NCBI GenBank assembly: GCA_964627255.1
Contig: CAZVIN010000115.1
Coordinates: forward strand, 1 to 64,000
Direction of reading: 5' to 3'
DNA: 64,000 nucleotides
From: CALLJL01 sp964627255
GTDB taxonomy: Bacteria; Acidobacteriota; Aminicenantia; Aminicenantales; CALLJL01
Each line of letters opens with the position of its first letter. Within the stretch, counting starts at the first letter, position 1. Shown here piece after piece: positions 16,295-24,256 of this stretch. The position numbers were made by a program, and so were the translations under genes. Under the pieces are notes generated by a model that had not been told where the DNA came from, did no database searches, and saw only the letters and a program-made list of their open reading frames with translations.

Positions 16295-18390
16295 TGGAAT
16301 TCTTGCTGGAAATAATGACTGAAGAGATGCCCAGTTCCCATGTTAAATTGGCCCTAGAACAGTTAAGCAATCTTTTTGAGGAGGAATTAGAAAAGGAGAG
16401 GATAAAAGCGAACGAGCTCCGAACCTTGGGTACATGCCGGCGGTTAGTTGTCCTGGCTGACCTGCCCGCAAGACAGAAAGACCGAGAAGAAATTATAATC
16501 GGGCCGCCCAAAAAAGTGGCTTATAGTGAGGACGGGAGACCAACGCAAGCGGTCCTGGGATTCGCCAAGACGAATAATGTTTCTGTGGAAGAGCTCCAGA
16601 TATTCAATACTCCCAAGGGAGAATATGTTGGCTTAAAAAAGAAGTTAGAGGGAAGGCTTTCTCAAAACCTTCTTCCTGAAATCATTCCTCGAGTCGTGGG
16701 GCGACTAACTTTTCCCAAAATGATGCGCTGGGGCGAGGCAACAGGGCGATTTTCTCGGCCAGTAAAAAATATTTTGGCCCTTTTTACCGGACAGCCGCTT
16801 GAGCTTGCCTGCTTCGATTGGCCGATAAGGCCGAAGACTTTCGGCCACCGGCTTCATGCTCCCGGGCCGTTAACTGTTAGCTGCTGGCAGGAATACTTAA
16901 AAGCCCTCGAAAATCATTACGTAATTATCGAACCCCAAGAAAGGCGGCGCCGCATCTTGACCCAGGCTGAAAAACTTTTGTCCCCGCTAAAGGCAGAGCT
17001 TTATCCTGATGCCGAGCTCTTAGAAAAATTAGTCTTTGATGTGGAGCATCCCTTAGTCATTAAGGGTTCTTTCCCTGAGAAATATCTTATTTTACCGATC
17101 GAAATAATAAGTACAGCCTTGCGCGAAGGGCAAAAGCTTTTCTCGGTGGTCAGGCAGGGGAAACAGGTGCCTCTTTTTATCGGCGTCGCTGACCAGATTG
17201 CTGACCCTCAAGGGGTAATTAAAAGAGGCTATGAACGGGTCTTAAAAGCAAGGCTCGAGGATGCACTATTTTTCTGGGAACACGACCTTAAAGTTTCTTT
17301 AAAAGATAGAGTGCCGCAACTGGCTCGGGTTATCTTTCAGGAAAGACTCGGGACTTATCTCGAGAAAACAGAAAGGCTTAAAAAATTGGTTAGCTTTTTA
17401 GCCCAGCATTTAGGGGAAAAAGCCAACCTTAAAAACCTTGTCTTGGCAGCTGAATTGGCCAAAGCGGACCTGCTGACGGAAATGGTTCGAGAATTTCCTT
17501 CGCTCCAGGGTAAAGTCGGAGGTCTTTATTGCCAGGCTCAAAAGCTGCCAATGGCCATATCACGGGCAATTTATGAACATTATCAACCGGTGAGCTTGGA
17601 AGACGCCTCCCCGTCCAGCCTTGGCGGCGCGCTTTTAGCGCTGGCTGACAAGTTAGATTCCTTAGTGGGTGCCCTCGGGATAGGCGCGGAAATTTCTGGG
17701 TCCAGCGACCCCTTAGGATTAAGACGTTATGCTCACGGGGTGTGTAAAATAATTCTTGACCATAAATTACGCCTACCTTTTCTCAGCCTGGTAAAAAAAT
17801 CTATTTTGCTTTACCAGGATAAACTAACCCTGAGTCCTAAAGAAGCCCTCAATTCTTGTCTCAACTTTATTAGCCAGCGCCTGCGGTATATTTATGAACG
17901 ATTTGGCTTTCGCTACGACTTAATTAATGCCAGCCTGGGAGTTGGAATAGAAGATATTTACCTATCATTTCTTAGGTTGAAAGCTTTGGACGCACTGCAA
18001 TCCCATCCCGAATTTGAACCTCTGGTACTTATGGTCCGCCGCGTTAATAATATCCTTCGTGGTCAGCCTGCCTTTCGGTTGAACCCCACCCTGCTTAAGG
18101 AGAAGGCGGAAAAGGAACTTTATTCAACGTTTAAAATAATTAAAGAAAATGCCACTCCCCTCATCAAAGAAAGTGAATTTTTAAGAGCGCAAAAAATGGT
18201 TTTTAAACTCGAGGTGCCATTAAATCAATTTTTTGATAAAGTTTTAGTAATGGCGGAGGATAAAAAGATCCGTCAAAACCGTCTGGCTTTACTTAACGAG
18301 ATTAGAACCTTCCTTTTATCCATAGCTGATTTTTCTGCCATCGTCTTAGAAGGTGATAAAGAAAACCGTAGAGCGGCCGCTAAACAATAA
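16294..18390 (+). CDS. glyS: Glycyl-tRNA synthetase beta subunit
   Basis: The tRNA-binding beta subunit of alpha2beta2 GlyRS (698 residues, the usual length). It begins EFLLEIMTEEMPSSHVKLAL and contains FPKMMRWGEATGRFSRPVKN, FGHRLHAPGP, an HD-like region (VLAAELAKADLLTEMVREFPSLQG), GSSDPLGLRRYAHGVCKI and a C-terminal DALR-type anticodon-binding region ending FDKVLVMAEDKKIRQNRLALL. It overlaps glyQ by 1 nt. Its 3' end overlaps the convergent PilZ gene by 11 nt, so there is no room for a terminator there. Confidence 0.96.
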   Translation: MEFLLEIMTEEMPSSHVKLALEQLSNLFEEELEKERIKANELRTLGTCRRLVVLADLPARQKDREEIIIGPPKKVAYSEDGRPTQAVLGFAKTNNVSVEELQIFNTPKGEYVGLKKKLEGRLSQNLLPEIIPRVVGRLTFPKMMRWGEATGRFSRPVKNILALFTGQPLELACFDWPIRPKTFGHRLHAPGPLTVSCWQEYLKALENHYVIIEPQERRRRILTQAEKLLSPLKAELYPDAELLEKLVFDVEHPLVIKGSFPEKYLILPIEIISTALREGQKLFSVVRQGKQVPLFIGVADQIADPQGVIKRGYERVLKARLEDALFFWEHDLKVSLKDRVPQLARVIFQERLGTYLEKTERLKKLVSFLAQHLGEKANLKNLVLAAELAKADLLTEMVREFPSLQGKVGGLYCQAQKLPMAISRAIYEHYQPVSLEDASPSSLGGALLALADKLDSLVGALGIGAEISGSSDPLGLRRYAHGVCKIILDHKLRLPFLSLVKKSILLYQDKLTLSPKEALNSCLNFISQRLRYIYERFGFRYDLINASLGVGIEDIYLSFLRLKALDALQSHPEFEPLVLMVRRVNNILRGQPAFRLNPTLLKEKAEKELYSTFKIIKENATPLIKESEFLRAQKMVFKLEVPLNQFFDKVLVMAEDKKIRQNRLALLNEIRTFLLSIADFSAIVLEGDKENRRAAAKQ

Positions 18391-18823
18391 ATTCGTCTTT
18401 GTCTTTGTCATCGAAGGCAGTTTTTTCGATGAACTTCTGCTCCAGGGCGATTATTTTGACCAGATTGCCAGGATAGTTCTGGCCCTTTTCTTCACCATAA
18501 GGAAAGAACTGGACGCCAACCTGAAAAGCATAGTTTTTACCTTCAAAAGGAGCCAGCCACCGAACTTTCCCCTTCATTTTCAACGGGACTGTCTCGCCGG
18601 GAATTTGGAGTTCCAGCTCGAGATGGGTTTCCAGAGGGATTTGCCGACGAGTCAGAAACCGCACCCCTCCGCGGCTGAGGTCAAAGAGCGGACAAAAGGA
18701 CTCTTCTAATTTATTCTTTAGCAGCGGCAGGGTGGGAAGCCGATGATAACTAACTGTGGCTCCCGGAATTCTAAACCGAACGCAGGCTCGACGCTCTAAT
18801 TTAGGTTGACTTTCCTCATTCAT
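18380..18823 (-). CDS. PilZ domain protein (probable c-di-GMP receptor)
   Basis: A 147-residue soluble protein with both PilZ c-di-GMP-binding motifs: an RxxxR-type segment RRACVRFR near residue 12 and DLSRGGVRF (D/NxSxxG) near residue 48. A beta-rich body follows (THLELELQIPGETVPLKMKG, then KVRWLAP). It has its own promoter just upstream but lies next to, and on the same strand as, a phosphorelay operon encoding a diguanylate cyclase, so it is a plausible local effector. It overlaps the glyS 3' end on the opposite strand. Which process it controls is unknown. Confidence 0.87.
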   Translation of the reverse strand: MNEESQPKLERRACVRFRIPGATVSYHRLPTLPLLKNKLEESFCPLFDLSRGGVRFLTRRQIPLETHLELELQIPGETVPLKMKGKVRWLAPFEGKNYAFQVGVQFFPYGEEKGQNYPGNLVKIIALEQKFIEKTAFDDKDKDEFIV

Positions 18824-18868
18824 CTTCGGCCTCAGCCCCTTCTACGGCCAAGCTAAATACTCCCCCTT

Positions 18869-18897
18869 TTTTTATCTCAAATAATTTTTTTTGTCAA
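18869..18897 (-). promoter_or_regulatory. Putative promoter of the PilZ gene
   Basis: On the minus strand: TTGACA (18897-18892), a 17-nt spacer and TAAAAA (18874-18869), about 45 nt before the PilZ ATG and just after the HPt gene stop. The leader ends with GGCTGAGGCCGAAGATG, loosely like the dispersed repeat core. Confidence 0.6.
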
Positions 18898-18904
18898 AAC
18901 AAAT

Positions 18905-19282
18905 TTATCTTGATGCTTTCCACCAGTCGCAATCAACGAGGTAAGTTCTTAGTCGGTCAAAAGCTTCTTTTAGTTTATTCAGATATTCTTTGGCCTGGGC
19001 AAGGTTGGCTTCCCGGCCAGCAGTTTCTATGGAGTAGGCGACCCTTTGCAACTCCAACAGGCTCAAGTTGGCGGAAGAGCCTTTAATGCTATGGCCGAGC
19101 TCCTGGATGGCTGAAAAGTGCTCGTGGACTACCGCCTTTTCCAGCTCGCTTACCTTGGTTTGAAACTCCTCGAGATAAATTTTTAGAAGTTCTTGAAGGA
19201 AAGTTTCGTCCCCGCCTATTCTTTCCAGGACAGAGGGAAGGTCAATTACTTCTGGTTCTAAGGATTTTTTTCCCTGGTTCAT
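18905..19282 (-). CDS. HPt (histidine phosphotransfer) domain protein
   Basis: A stand-alone 125-residue HPt domain that relays a phosphoryl group between receiver domains. The phospho-accepting histidine is H64 in LGHSIKGSSANLSLLEL, and FLQELLKIYLEEFQTKVSEL forms the preceding helix. It overlaps the response-regulator/GGDEF gene by 4 nt and is last in the operon headed by 23924. With the tandem-receiver hybrid kinase it completes a His-Asp-His-Asp phosphorelay. No output domain is fused to it. Confidence 0.92.
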   Translation of the reverse strand: MNQGKKSLEPEVIDLPSVLERIGGDETFLQELLKIYLEEFQTKVSELEKAVVHEHFSAIQELGHSIKGSSANLSLLELQRVAYSIETAGREANLAQAKEYLNKLKEAFDRLRTYLVDCDWWKASR

Positions 19283-20214
19283 GCTTCGCCTCCTAAGGGA
19301 TGAACTGCCTCTAAAATAATGACTCGGTTGCGACCAGCTCGCTTGGCTTGATAAAGGGCTTTATCGCTGAGAGCTATTAGCTCTTGAAGGGAGAGCGACG
19401 GATAGCTTTCCGTGGAAAGACCGCCGGCCGAAATAGAGACAGAAAAAGCCTGGCTTTCATAAAGGATGGGTTTTTCGGCGATCAGCGTGGCCAGTCGCTC
19501 GGCGATTTTCTGAAGCGCCTGAAAATTACAGTTGGGAAGAAGGGCCAGAATTTCATCTCCGCCATATCGACCGACATGGTCGTATTGGCGAAGACCCCGT
19601 CGCAGCCGTTTGGCCACTTCGACAAGAATAGCGTCTCCAGCCAGATGGCCATAGGTGTCGTTGATCTTTTTAAAATCGTCAATATCGAAGAGGATCAAGC
19701 TAAGGGGCTTATTTTCTCGTTGGTGGCGGGAGTATTCTTCCTGAGCTCGGCCCAAGAGGCGGCGTCGGTTGAGCAGACCGGTTAAGGCGTCATAGGTTGC
19801 TTGTTTGTTTAGAAGGCGCTGTAGTTCGATGATGCGGCGGCCGGTGTTGAGGCGAGCTCTTAATTCCAGCGGGTCGAAGGGTTTAATTATGTAATCATCA
19901 GCCCCGCTGTTTAAACCACGGAGCAAGTCTTCTCTTTCGTCACGCGCCGTTAGCAGGATTATATAAACATAATTGCCGTGGTCAAGATACTTTGGTTGAC
20001 GTATGCGGCGGCAAAGCTCCAGCCCGTTCACCCGTGGCATCATCCAGTCGAGAATAGCTACCTCTATCGGATTATTCTGGAATATTTCCCAGGCGTGTTC
20101 CCCGTCCTGGGCTAAATACGGTTTATATCCCCATCCTTTGATATGGCGCTCAAGGATGCGGCCAGAAATACGGTCATCCTCAGCGATAAGCACATTTATC
20201 GGTGAGTTGGCCAT
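19279..20214 (-). CDS. Response regulator with GGDEF domain (probable diguanylate cyclase)
   Basis: A receiver domain (residues 5-122; phospho-acceptor D56 in ILDWMMPRVNG, DD at 12-13, K111 in IIKPFDP) is fused to a GGDEF domain (about 140-305). The active-site signature is GGDEI (218-222), with the RxxD inhibitory site RQYD five residues upstream, and FDIDDFKKINDTYGHLAGD is intact, so c-di-GMP synthesis is likely. The last residue is Ile instead of Phe. The start is the ATG at 20214, one base after the kinase stop; upstream ATGs would overlap the kinase. This is the likely output of the phosphorelay. Confidence 0.9.
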   Translation of the reverse strand: MANSPINVLIAEDDRISGRILERHIKGWGYKPYLAQDGEHAWEIFQNNPIEVAILDWMMPRVNGLELCRRIRQPKYLDHGNYVYIILLTARDEREDLLRGLNSGADDYIIKPFDPLELRARLNTGRRIIELQRLLNKQATYDALTGLLNRRRLLGRAQEEYSRHQRENKPLSLILFDIDDFKKINDTYGHLAGDAILVEVAKRLRRGLRQYDHVGRYGGDEILALLPNCNFQALQKIAERLATLIAEKPILYESQAFSVSISAGGLSTESYPSLSLQELIALSDKALYQAKRAGRNRVIILEAVHPLGGEA

Positions 20215-20215
20215 T

Positions 20216-23005
20216 TCAGTGGACTTTTCTTTTGAATTTATTGACTGTCCTTTCAATAACACCTAAAAGCTCATCAGCTCGCAAAGGCTTAGAAACATAA
20301 TCATCCATCCCCGCAGCTAAACATTTTTCTCTATCTCCTTTAAGAGCGTGGGCTGTCATGGCAATAATCGGCAAATGAGCCTTAGTGCCTTTCTCTTTCT
20401 TCCGGATTTCTCGAGTAGCGGCGAAGCCGTCCATCCGGGGCATCTGGACGTCCATCAAGACAAGGTCAAAAACGCCTTTGGCAAGGGCCTCAACAGCTTC
20501 TAACCCGTCTTTGACCGCGACAACTTCATGGCCATGGCGTTCGAGAATAAAACAGGCCACCTTTTGGTTGACCAAGTTATCCTCAGCTAAAAGGATACGG
20601 TATTTAGTTTTCGCTGGCTCAACTTCTTTTTCCACCTTCAGGCCAGCTATTTCTATGGACTTCTTTTTCCCGAGAACAAAAAGAAGGGAATCCCGGAGGT
20701 CAACTGGCCGGACTGGTTTGGAGACAAAGGCGTTGATTCCGGCTTTTTGCCATAGAGAGATATCAGTCTTGTGGTCGGGTGTCGCTAACATGACGATGGT
20801 TCGCCGCGCCCTATCTTCCTCCTGGCGCAGGAAATCCTGAAGGAAAAAGCTCCCCGTCCCGGGGAGGAAGGAATCAACGATAATAAAATTGAAAGGTGCT
20901 CCAAGTTGGAGGCTTCTCTCGATAAGGACGATGGCATCCTCGCCACTTTCGGTTTCTTCTGCCTTAATACCCCAGGAGGCTAACCAGGCTTTGAGACTGT
21001 GTCTTGAGGCTGAGTTATCATCAACAATCAAAGCCGTTGTCTCCTTAAGAGCTTCCCGAGCTTCCTTTTCTTCGACTATTCTTGACTCTTGGCCAGAAGC
21101 GAGTTTAAGCTCTGCTTCAACGTGGAATCGGCTTCCTAACCCGACTTCACTTTCGACCCAGATCCTTCCCCCCAAAATGGTTACCAGTTCATGAGTGATA
21201 GCCAGCCCCAAGCCAGTTCCCCCGAAGCGGCGAGTCATGGAACCATCGGCTTGGGTAAAGGCCTGAAAAATTAGCTTCTGTTTTTCTTGGGGAATGCCGA
21301 TACCAGTGTCGGCAATAATGAAATGGAATAGTCCCTGGTCATCTTCTTGTTTCTCTAAGCTGACTCTGATTATTACTTCTCCCTTTTCCGTAAATTTGAC
21401 AGCGTTGCTAAGGAGGTTGATTAAAATTTGCCGCAGCCGGCCTGGGTCGCCTTGGACAAACTCGGGAAGAGAAGGAGGAAGGTCGCAGACAAGCTCTAAT
21501 TTCTTTTTATGGGCCTCATAAGTTAAAGGAGCGATGGCTTCAAAAACTAGGTCAATTAAGCTGAAGGTAGTTTTTTCTAACTCGATCTTTTTTTCTTCGA
21601 TTTTAGAAAAATCAAGGATATCTTTAATTAAGGAAAGAAGCGACTCGGCCGATTCTTTGATGCCTTTAAGATACTCTTTCTGCTCCGCCGTGAGTTCAGT
21701 CTCAAGAAAAAGATTGACCATACCCAAAATCCCGTTTAAGGGGGTTCTGATTTCATGGGAAATGTTAGCTAAGAACTCGCCCTTAACTCTCTCGGCTGCC
21801 TGCGCCTGATTTCTGGCTTTGACCAGTTCGCTAACGTCAATTAAGTTAATGATTAATCCATCGTAAGTATTTTGGTAATAGATCGGCTGAAAACGGATAA
21901 TTACTTCCAGATTAAACAGGCTACGCTCCAAGGTTAGAGCCTGACTTTGAGAGTCGTTTTTATATCCGGCGATCAGGGAATCGAGGTCGGTTAATTTGGC
22001 TATGGGGTCGAACCGAAAGAGGCTTTGACCAATCACTGCCTCCCTTGTTTGACCCAAAAGTTTCAGAAAATAATTGTTGATCTCGATTATGCAATTATTC
22101 TCATCAGCCAAAAGCACGCCTTCCTGCATGCCCTCGATCATGGCCGCAAACCGGGCCATTTCTTTTTGGAGACGCTCTTCGGTTAAATTACGAGAAGTAA
22201 TGTCGCGGCTCACGCCCCGGTATCCGCAGATTTCTCCAGTTTCGTTTTTAATCGGAAAAGCATTGATTAAGAAAAGGGTTCTTTCGCCGGTTTTACTTTG
22301 GTGCCAGCATTCCAGGTCAATAATCTGTTGGCCTTTCTGACTTAAAGCACTGAGATGAGGCTTGATTTTTTCAATTTCCTCAGCGGAGATTAGTTTATAA
22401 AAGCTCTGTCCCGTGATTTCCTCTGGGTCATAACCAAGGAGGGGCTTAACTCTGGGCGAACTAAACACGTATTGCCAGTCTTTATCAACCTCCCATATCC
22501 AGTCGATTGAAGCCTGGGCTAAATTCAGGAACCTCTCTTCGGCTCCCCGAAGCTTGACCTCGAGGTTCTTAACCGGCCTTTGGTCATGGTAGATGACGAA
22601 AATAGCCGCAATTTTATCCTCGATCATAATTGGCCCGGCAAATAACAAGACGGGAATGTTTTTGCCCTGACGATCCTGTCTCCATGTCTCTTGCTCGACC
22701 CTTTCTCCTCTAAGGACGAGGCTGGTGATAGCCAGAGAATCTTTCCTTAGCTCCGGGGGCACAACCACTGAGTCGATAAATTCACCGCTGACTTCTTGCT
22801 GTTGGTAGCCAAAAGTCCGGGTAAAAGCTTCGTTGACGCAGATGATGCGTCCTTGGCCGTCAGCGACAATTATCGGCTCAAGAGCAACCTCAAAGATTTT
22901 TTCATAAAATGCCGCTTTTTCGTTTTGGTTTGACTTTTCGGGCTTTTTGTTGAGCTCGCGGAGAATAGCTCCGATAAGGTCAGCGGGAACTCGTTCTTCG
23001 CTCAT
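20216..23005 (-). CDS. Hybrid sensor histidine kinase, three PAS and two receiver domains
   Basis: A 929-residue kinase with no clear membrane segments, so probably a cytoplasmic sensor. Domain order: PAS (about 35-145), PAS/PAC (155-275, EICGYRGVSRDITSRNLTEE), PAS (285-400), HisKA with H near 417 in FLANISHEIRTPLNGILGMV, HATPase_c (N-box NLLSNAVKFT, G1 DTGIGIP, G2 GGTGLGLAI), receiver 1 (D near 711 in IIVDSFLPG) and receiver 2 (D near 852 in LVLMDVQMPRMDG). The ATG at 23005 has AGGTGAT upstream inside the end of the preceding gene. It shares the operon with two REC-GGDEF proteins and an HPt. The signal sensed by the PAS domains is unknown. Confidence 0.93.
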   Translation of the reverse strand: MSEERVPADLIGAILRELNKKPEKSNQNEKAAFYEKIFEVALEPIIVADGQGRIICVNEAFTRTFGYQQQEVSGEFIDSVVVPPELRKDSLAITSLVLRGERVEQETWRQDRQGKNIPVLLFAGPIMIEDKIAAIFVIYHDQRPVKNLEVKLRGAEERFLNLAQASIDWIWEVDKDWQYVFSSPRVKPLLGYDPEEITGQSFYKLISAEEIEKIKPHLSALSQKGQQIIDLECWHQSKTGERTLFLINAFPIKNETGEICGYRGVSRDITSRNLTEERLQKEMARFAAMIEGMQEGVLLADENNCIIEINNYFLKLLGQTREAVIGQSLFRFDPIAKLTDLDSLIAGYKNDSQSQALTLERSLFNLEVIIRFQPIYYQNTYDGLIINLIDVSELVKARNQAQAAERVKGEFLANISHEIRTPLNGILGMVNLFLETELTAEQKEYLKGIKESAESLLSLIKDILDFSKIEEKKIELEKTTFSLIDLVFEAIAPLTYEAHKKKLELVCDLPPSLPEFVQGDPGRLRQILINLLSNAVKFTEKGEVIIRVSLEKQEDDQGLFHFIIADTGIGIPQEKQKLIFQAFTQADGSMTRRFGGTGLGLAITHELVTILGGRIWVESEVGLGSRFHVEAELKLASGQESRIVEEKEAREALKETTALIVDDNSASRHSLKAWLASWGIKAEETESGEDAIVLIERSLQLGAPFNFIIVDSFLPGTGSFFLQDFLRQEEDRARRTIVMLATPDHKTDISLWQKAGINAFVSKPVRPVDLRDSLLFVLGKKKSIEIAGLKVEKEVEPAKTKYRILLAEDNLVNQKVACFILERHGHEVVAVKDGLEAVEALAKGVFDLVLMDVQMPRMDGFAATREIRKKEKGTKAHLPIIAMTAHALKGDREKCLAAGMDDYVSKPLRADELLGVIERTVNKFKRKVH

Positions 23006-23924
23006 CAAAAATCACCTCTTTTTTCTCATAAATAAAAACAGGTTCAGGATAGCGAAGATGAAGAGCGATGGCAAGAGCCCGTTTACAAGCAGCTAACAGA
23101 GCTTGAACCGAAGGGTGGGGTAAACGGTCCGTAGAAGCACCAGCTATAACCAGCCTCCAGGGGGAGACGCCTCGAGCCGCAAAAAGCGGCTCTAAATTTA
23201 TATTTTCCATTAGTCGTCGAGCAATAATTTTCAGCTCAGAAGAGCTTGTCTGAGGCAAAATCACCATTAATTCCCTTTTGCCAAGTCTACCCATCTTATC
23301 GTAACATCTGATTTTTTTCTTTAATTGCATGGCCATTTCTCGGATTACACTCTTTTCCAATTCTTCCGAAGAGGTCGAACGAAGGAAAGGGGGAAGAGGA
23401 TTAACCCTTAATAATAATGACCCTGTGGGATAGAAATTTCTCAGCCCTCGGGCTATTTCTTCTTCTAAGAACTCTAAGGTCTTGCTGCGATTCCAGAGTT
23501 TAGTTTCAGGGTCAAGGCTAAGCAGCTGACGTTTTTCCTCTTCCAGGATGAGCATTTTTTCGGCTCTTTTGAGCCGGATTCGCAGCTCATTAAAACTATA
23601 GGGTTTGACCAAATAGTCATCGGCGCCGGCAGTTAAACCGCGGATAATCTCCTCATAACCATCTGTTCCTGAGAGCAGGATGATATGACGGGGGGGATAT
23701 TCCTCACCGCTCAGCTCGGCTTTAATTTTCTGGGCTAAGGTTATTCCATCTAAGCCGGGCATCATCCAGTCCAGGATGAGAATCTGGATTGACTGGTCCG
23801 CCAAAAGCTTGTCCCAGGCCTCCGAGCCAGAGCGGGCGGTTATTACCTCATAACCCCATTCCCGCAAACATTTCTCTAAGGCCATAAGCGTAATCAAATC
23901 GTCGTCAGCTACTAAGAGTCGCAT
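22980..23924 (-). CDS. Response regulator with degenerate (inactive) GGDEF domain
   Basis: 314 residues. The N-terminal receiver is intact: DDD at 7-9, D52 in ILDWMMPGLDG, K107 in YLVKPYSFNE. The C-terminal half (about 135-305) keeps GGDEF-domain architecture (LDPETKLWNRSKTLEFLEEE), but the signature GG[DE]EF is replaced by GKREL (215-219) and the metal-binding FDIDDFK block is lost (LLLRVNPLPPF). It cannot be a normal cyclase and may bind nucleotide or a partner instead. It is first in the operon and its 3' end overlaps the kinase start by 26 nt. It is paralogous to the active REC-GGDEF protein two genes downstream. Confidence 0.85.
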   Translation of the reverse strand: MRLLVADDDLITLMALEKCLREWGYEVITARSGSEAWDKLLADQSIQILILDWMMPGLDGITLAQKIKAELSGEEYPPRHIILLSGTDGYEEIIRGLTAGADDYLVKPYSFNELRIRLKRAEKMLILEEEKRQLLSLDPETKLWNRSKTLEFLEEEIARGLRNFYPTGSLLLRVNPLPPFLRSTSSEELEKSVIREMAMQLKKKIRCYDKMGRLGKRELMVILPQTSSSELKIIARRLMENINLEPLFAARGVSPWRLVIAGASTDRLPHPSVQALLAACKRALAIALHLRYPEPVFIYEKKEVIFDERRTSSR

Positions 23925-24026
23925 TGATTATTTTCCTTTCCTTATTTAGTCGATTGAGCATTAATAAATCGTTTTTCTAAAGTTATTTTAGGAGTAAATT
24001 TTTCTCTGTTAATGCCCTTTGTCGAT

Positions 24027-24086
24027 GAAGCGGGGGGTGATATTTGCCTTCTTCGCTTCCCCCCAAAAGGGGAGGGTCTTCCCCTC
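24027..24086. other. Cluster of G/C-rich, mutually exclusive inverted repeats
   Basis: GAAGCG (24027-24032) can pair with CGCTTC (24054-24059). Alternatively GGGGGG (24032-24037) pairs with CCCCCC (24059-24064). CCCC-AAAA-GGGG (24061-24072) forms a third hairpin and GAGGG/CCCTC (24072-24086) a fourth. It lies between the end of the redox operon and the phosphorelay operon, so it may act as a transcription end or a structured leader. No clear U-tract follows. Confidence 0.35.
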
Positions 24087-24158
24087 TTTCAGTTAACCGG
24101 TACGATTAACACCGATTCTGGATAAAGCAATATCTTAGCCTGAAACAAGGAGCTATGA

Positions 24159-24235
24159 TTCCAAATTCTGCCCTTAGCGGCACATTTTTTGTCGCGTGGA
24201 TTCCTGAACTCGTTAATGGGGGAGCCTAAGAAGAT
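24159..24235 (+). repeat. Candidate copy of the dispersed intergenic repeat
   Basis: TTCCAAATTCTGCCCTTAGC...GTCGCGTGGATTCCTGAAC...GGGGGAGCCTAAGAAG aligns with the end of copies A and B (TTCCCGAATTGTCCTTTAAG...GTCGAGGATATCTGAACC; TCTGAGCCTAAGCAG). The remaining spacer 23925-24256 holds no gene. Confidence 0.4.
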
Positions 24236-24256
24236 GGTATTAAAAAACTATTTTTT

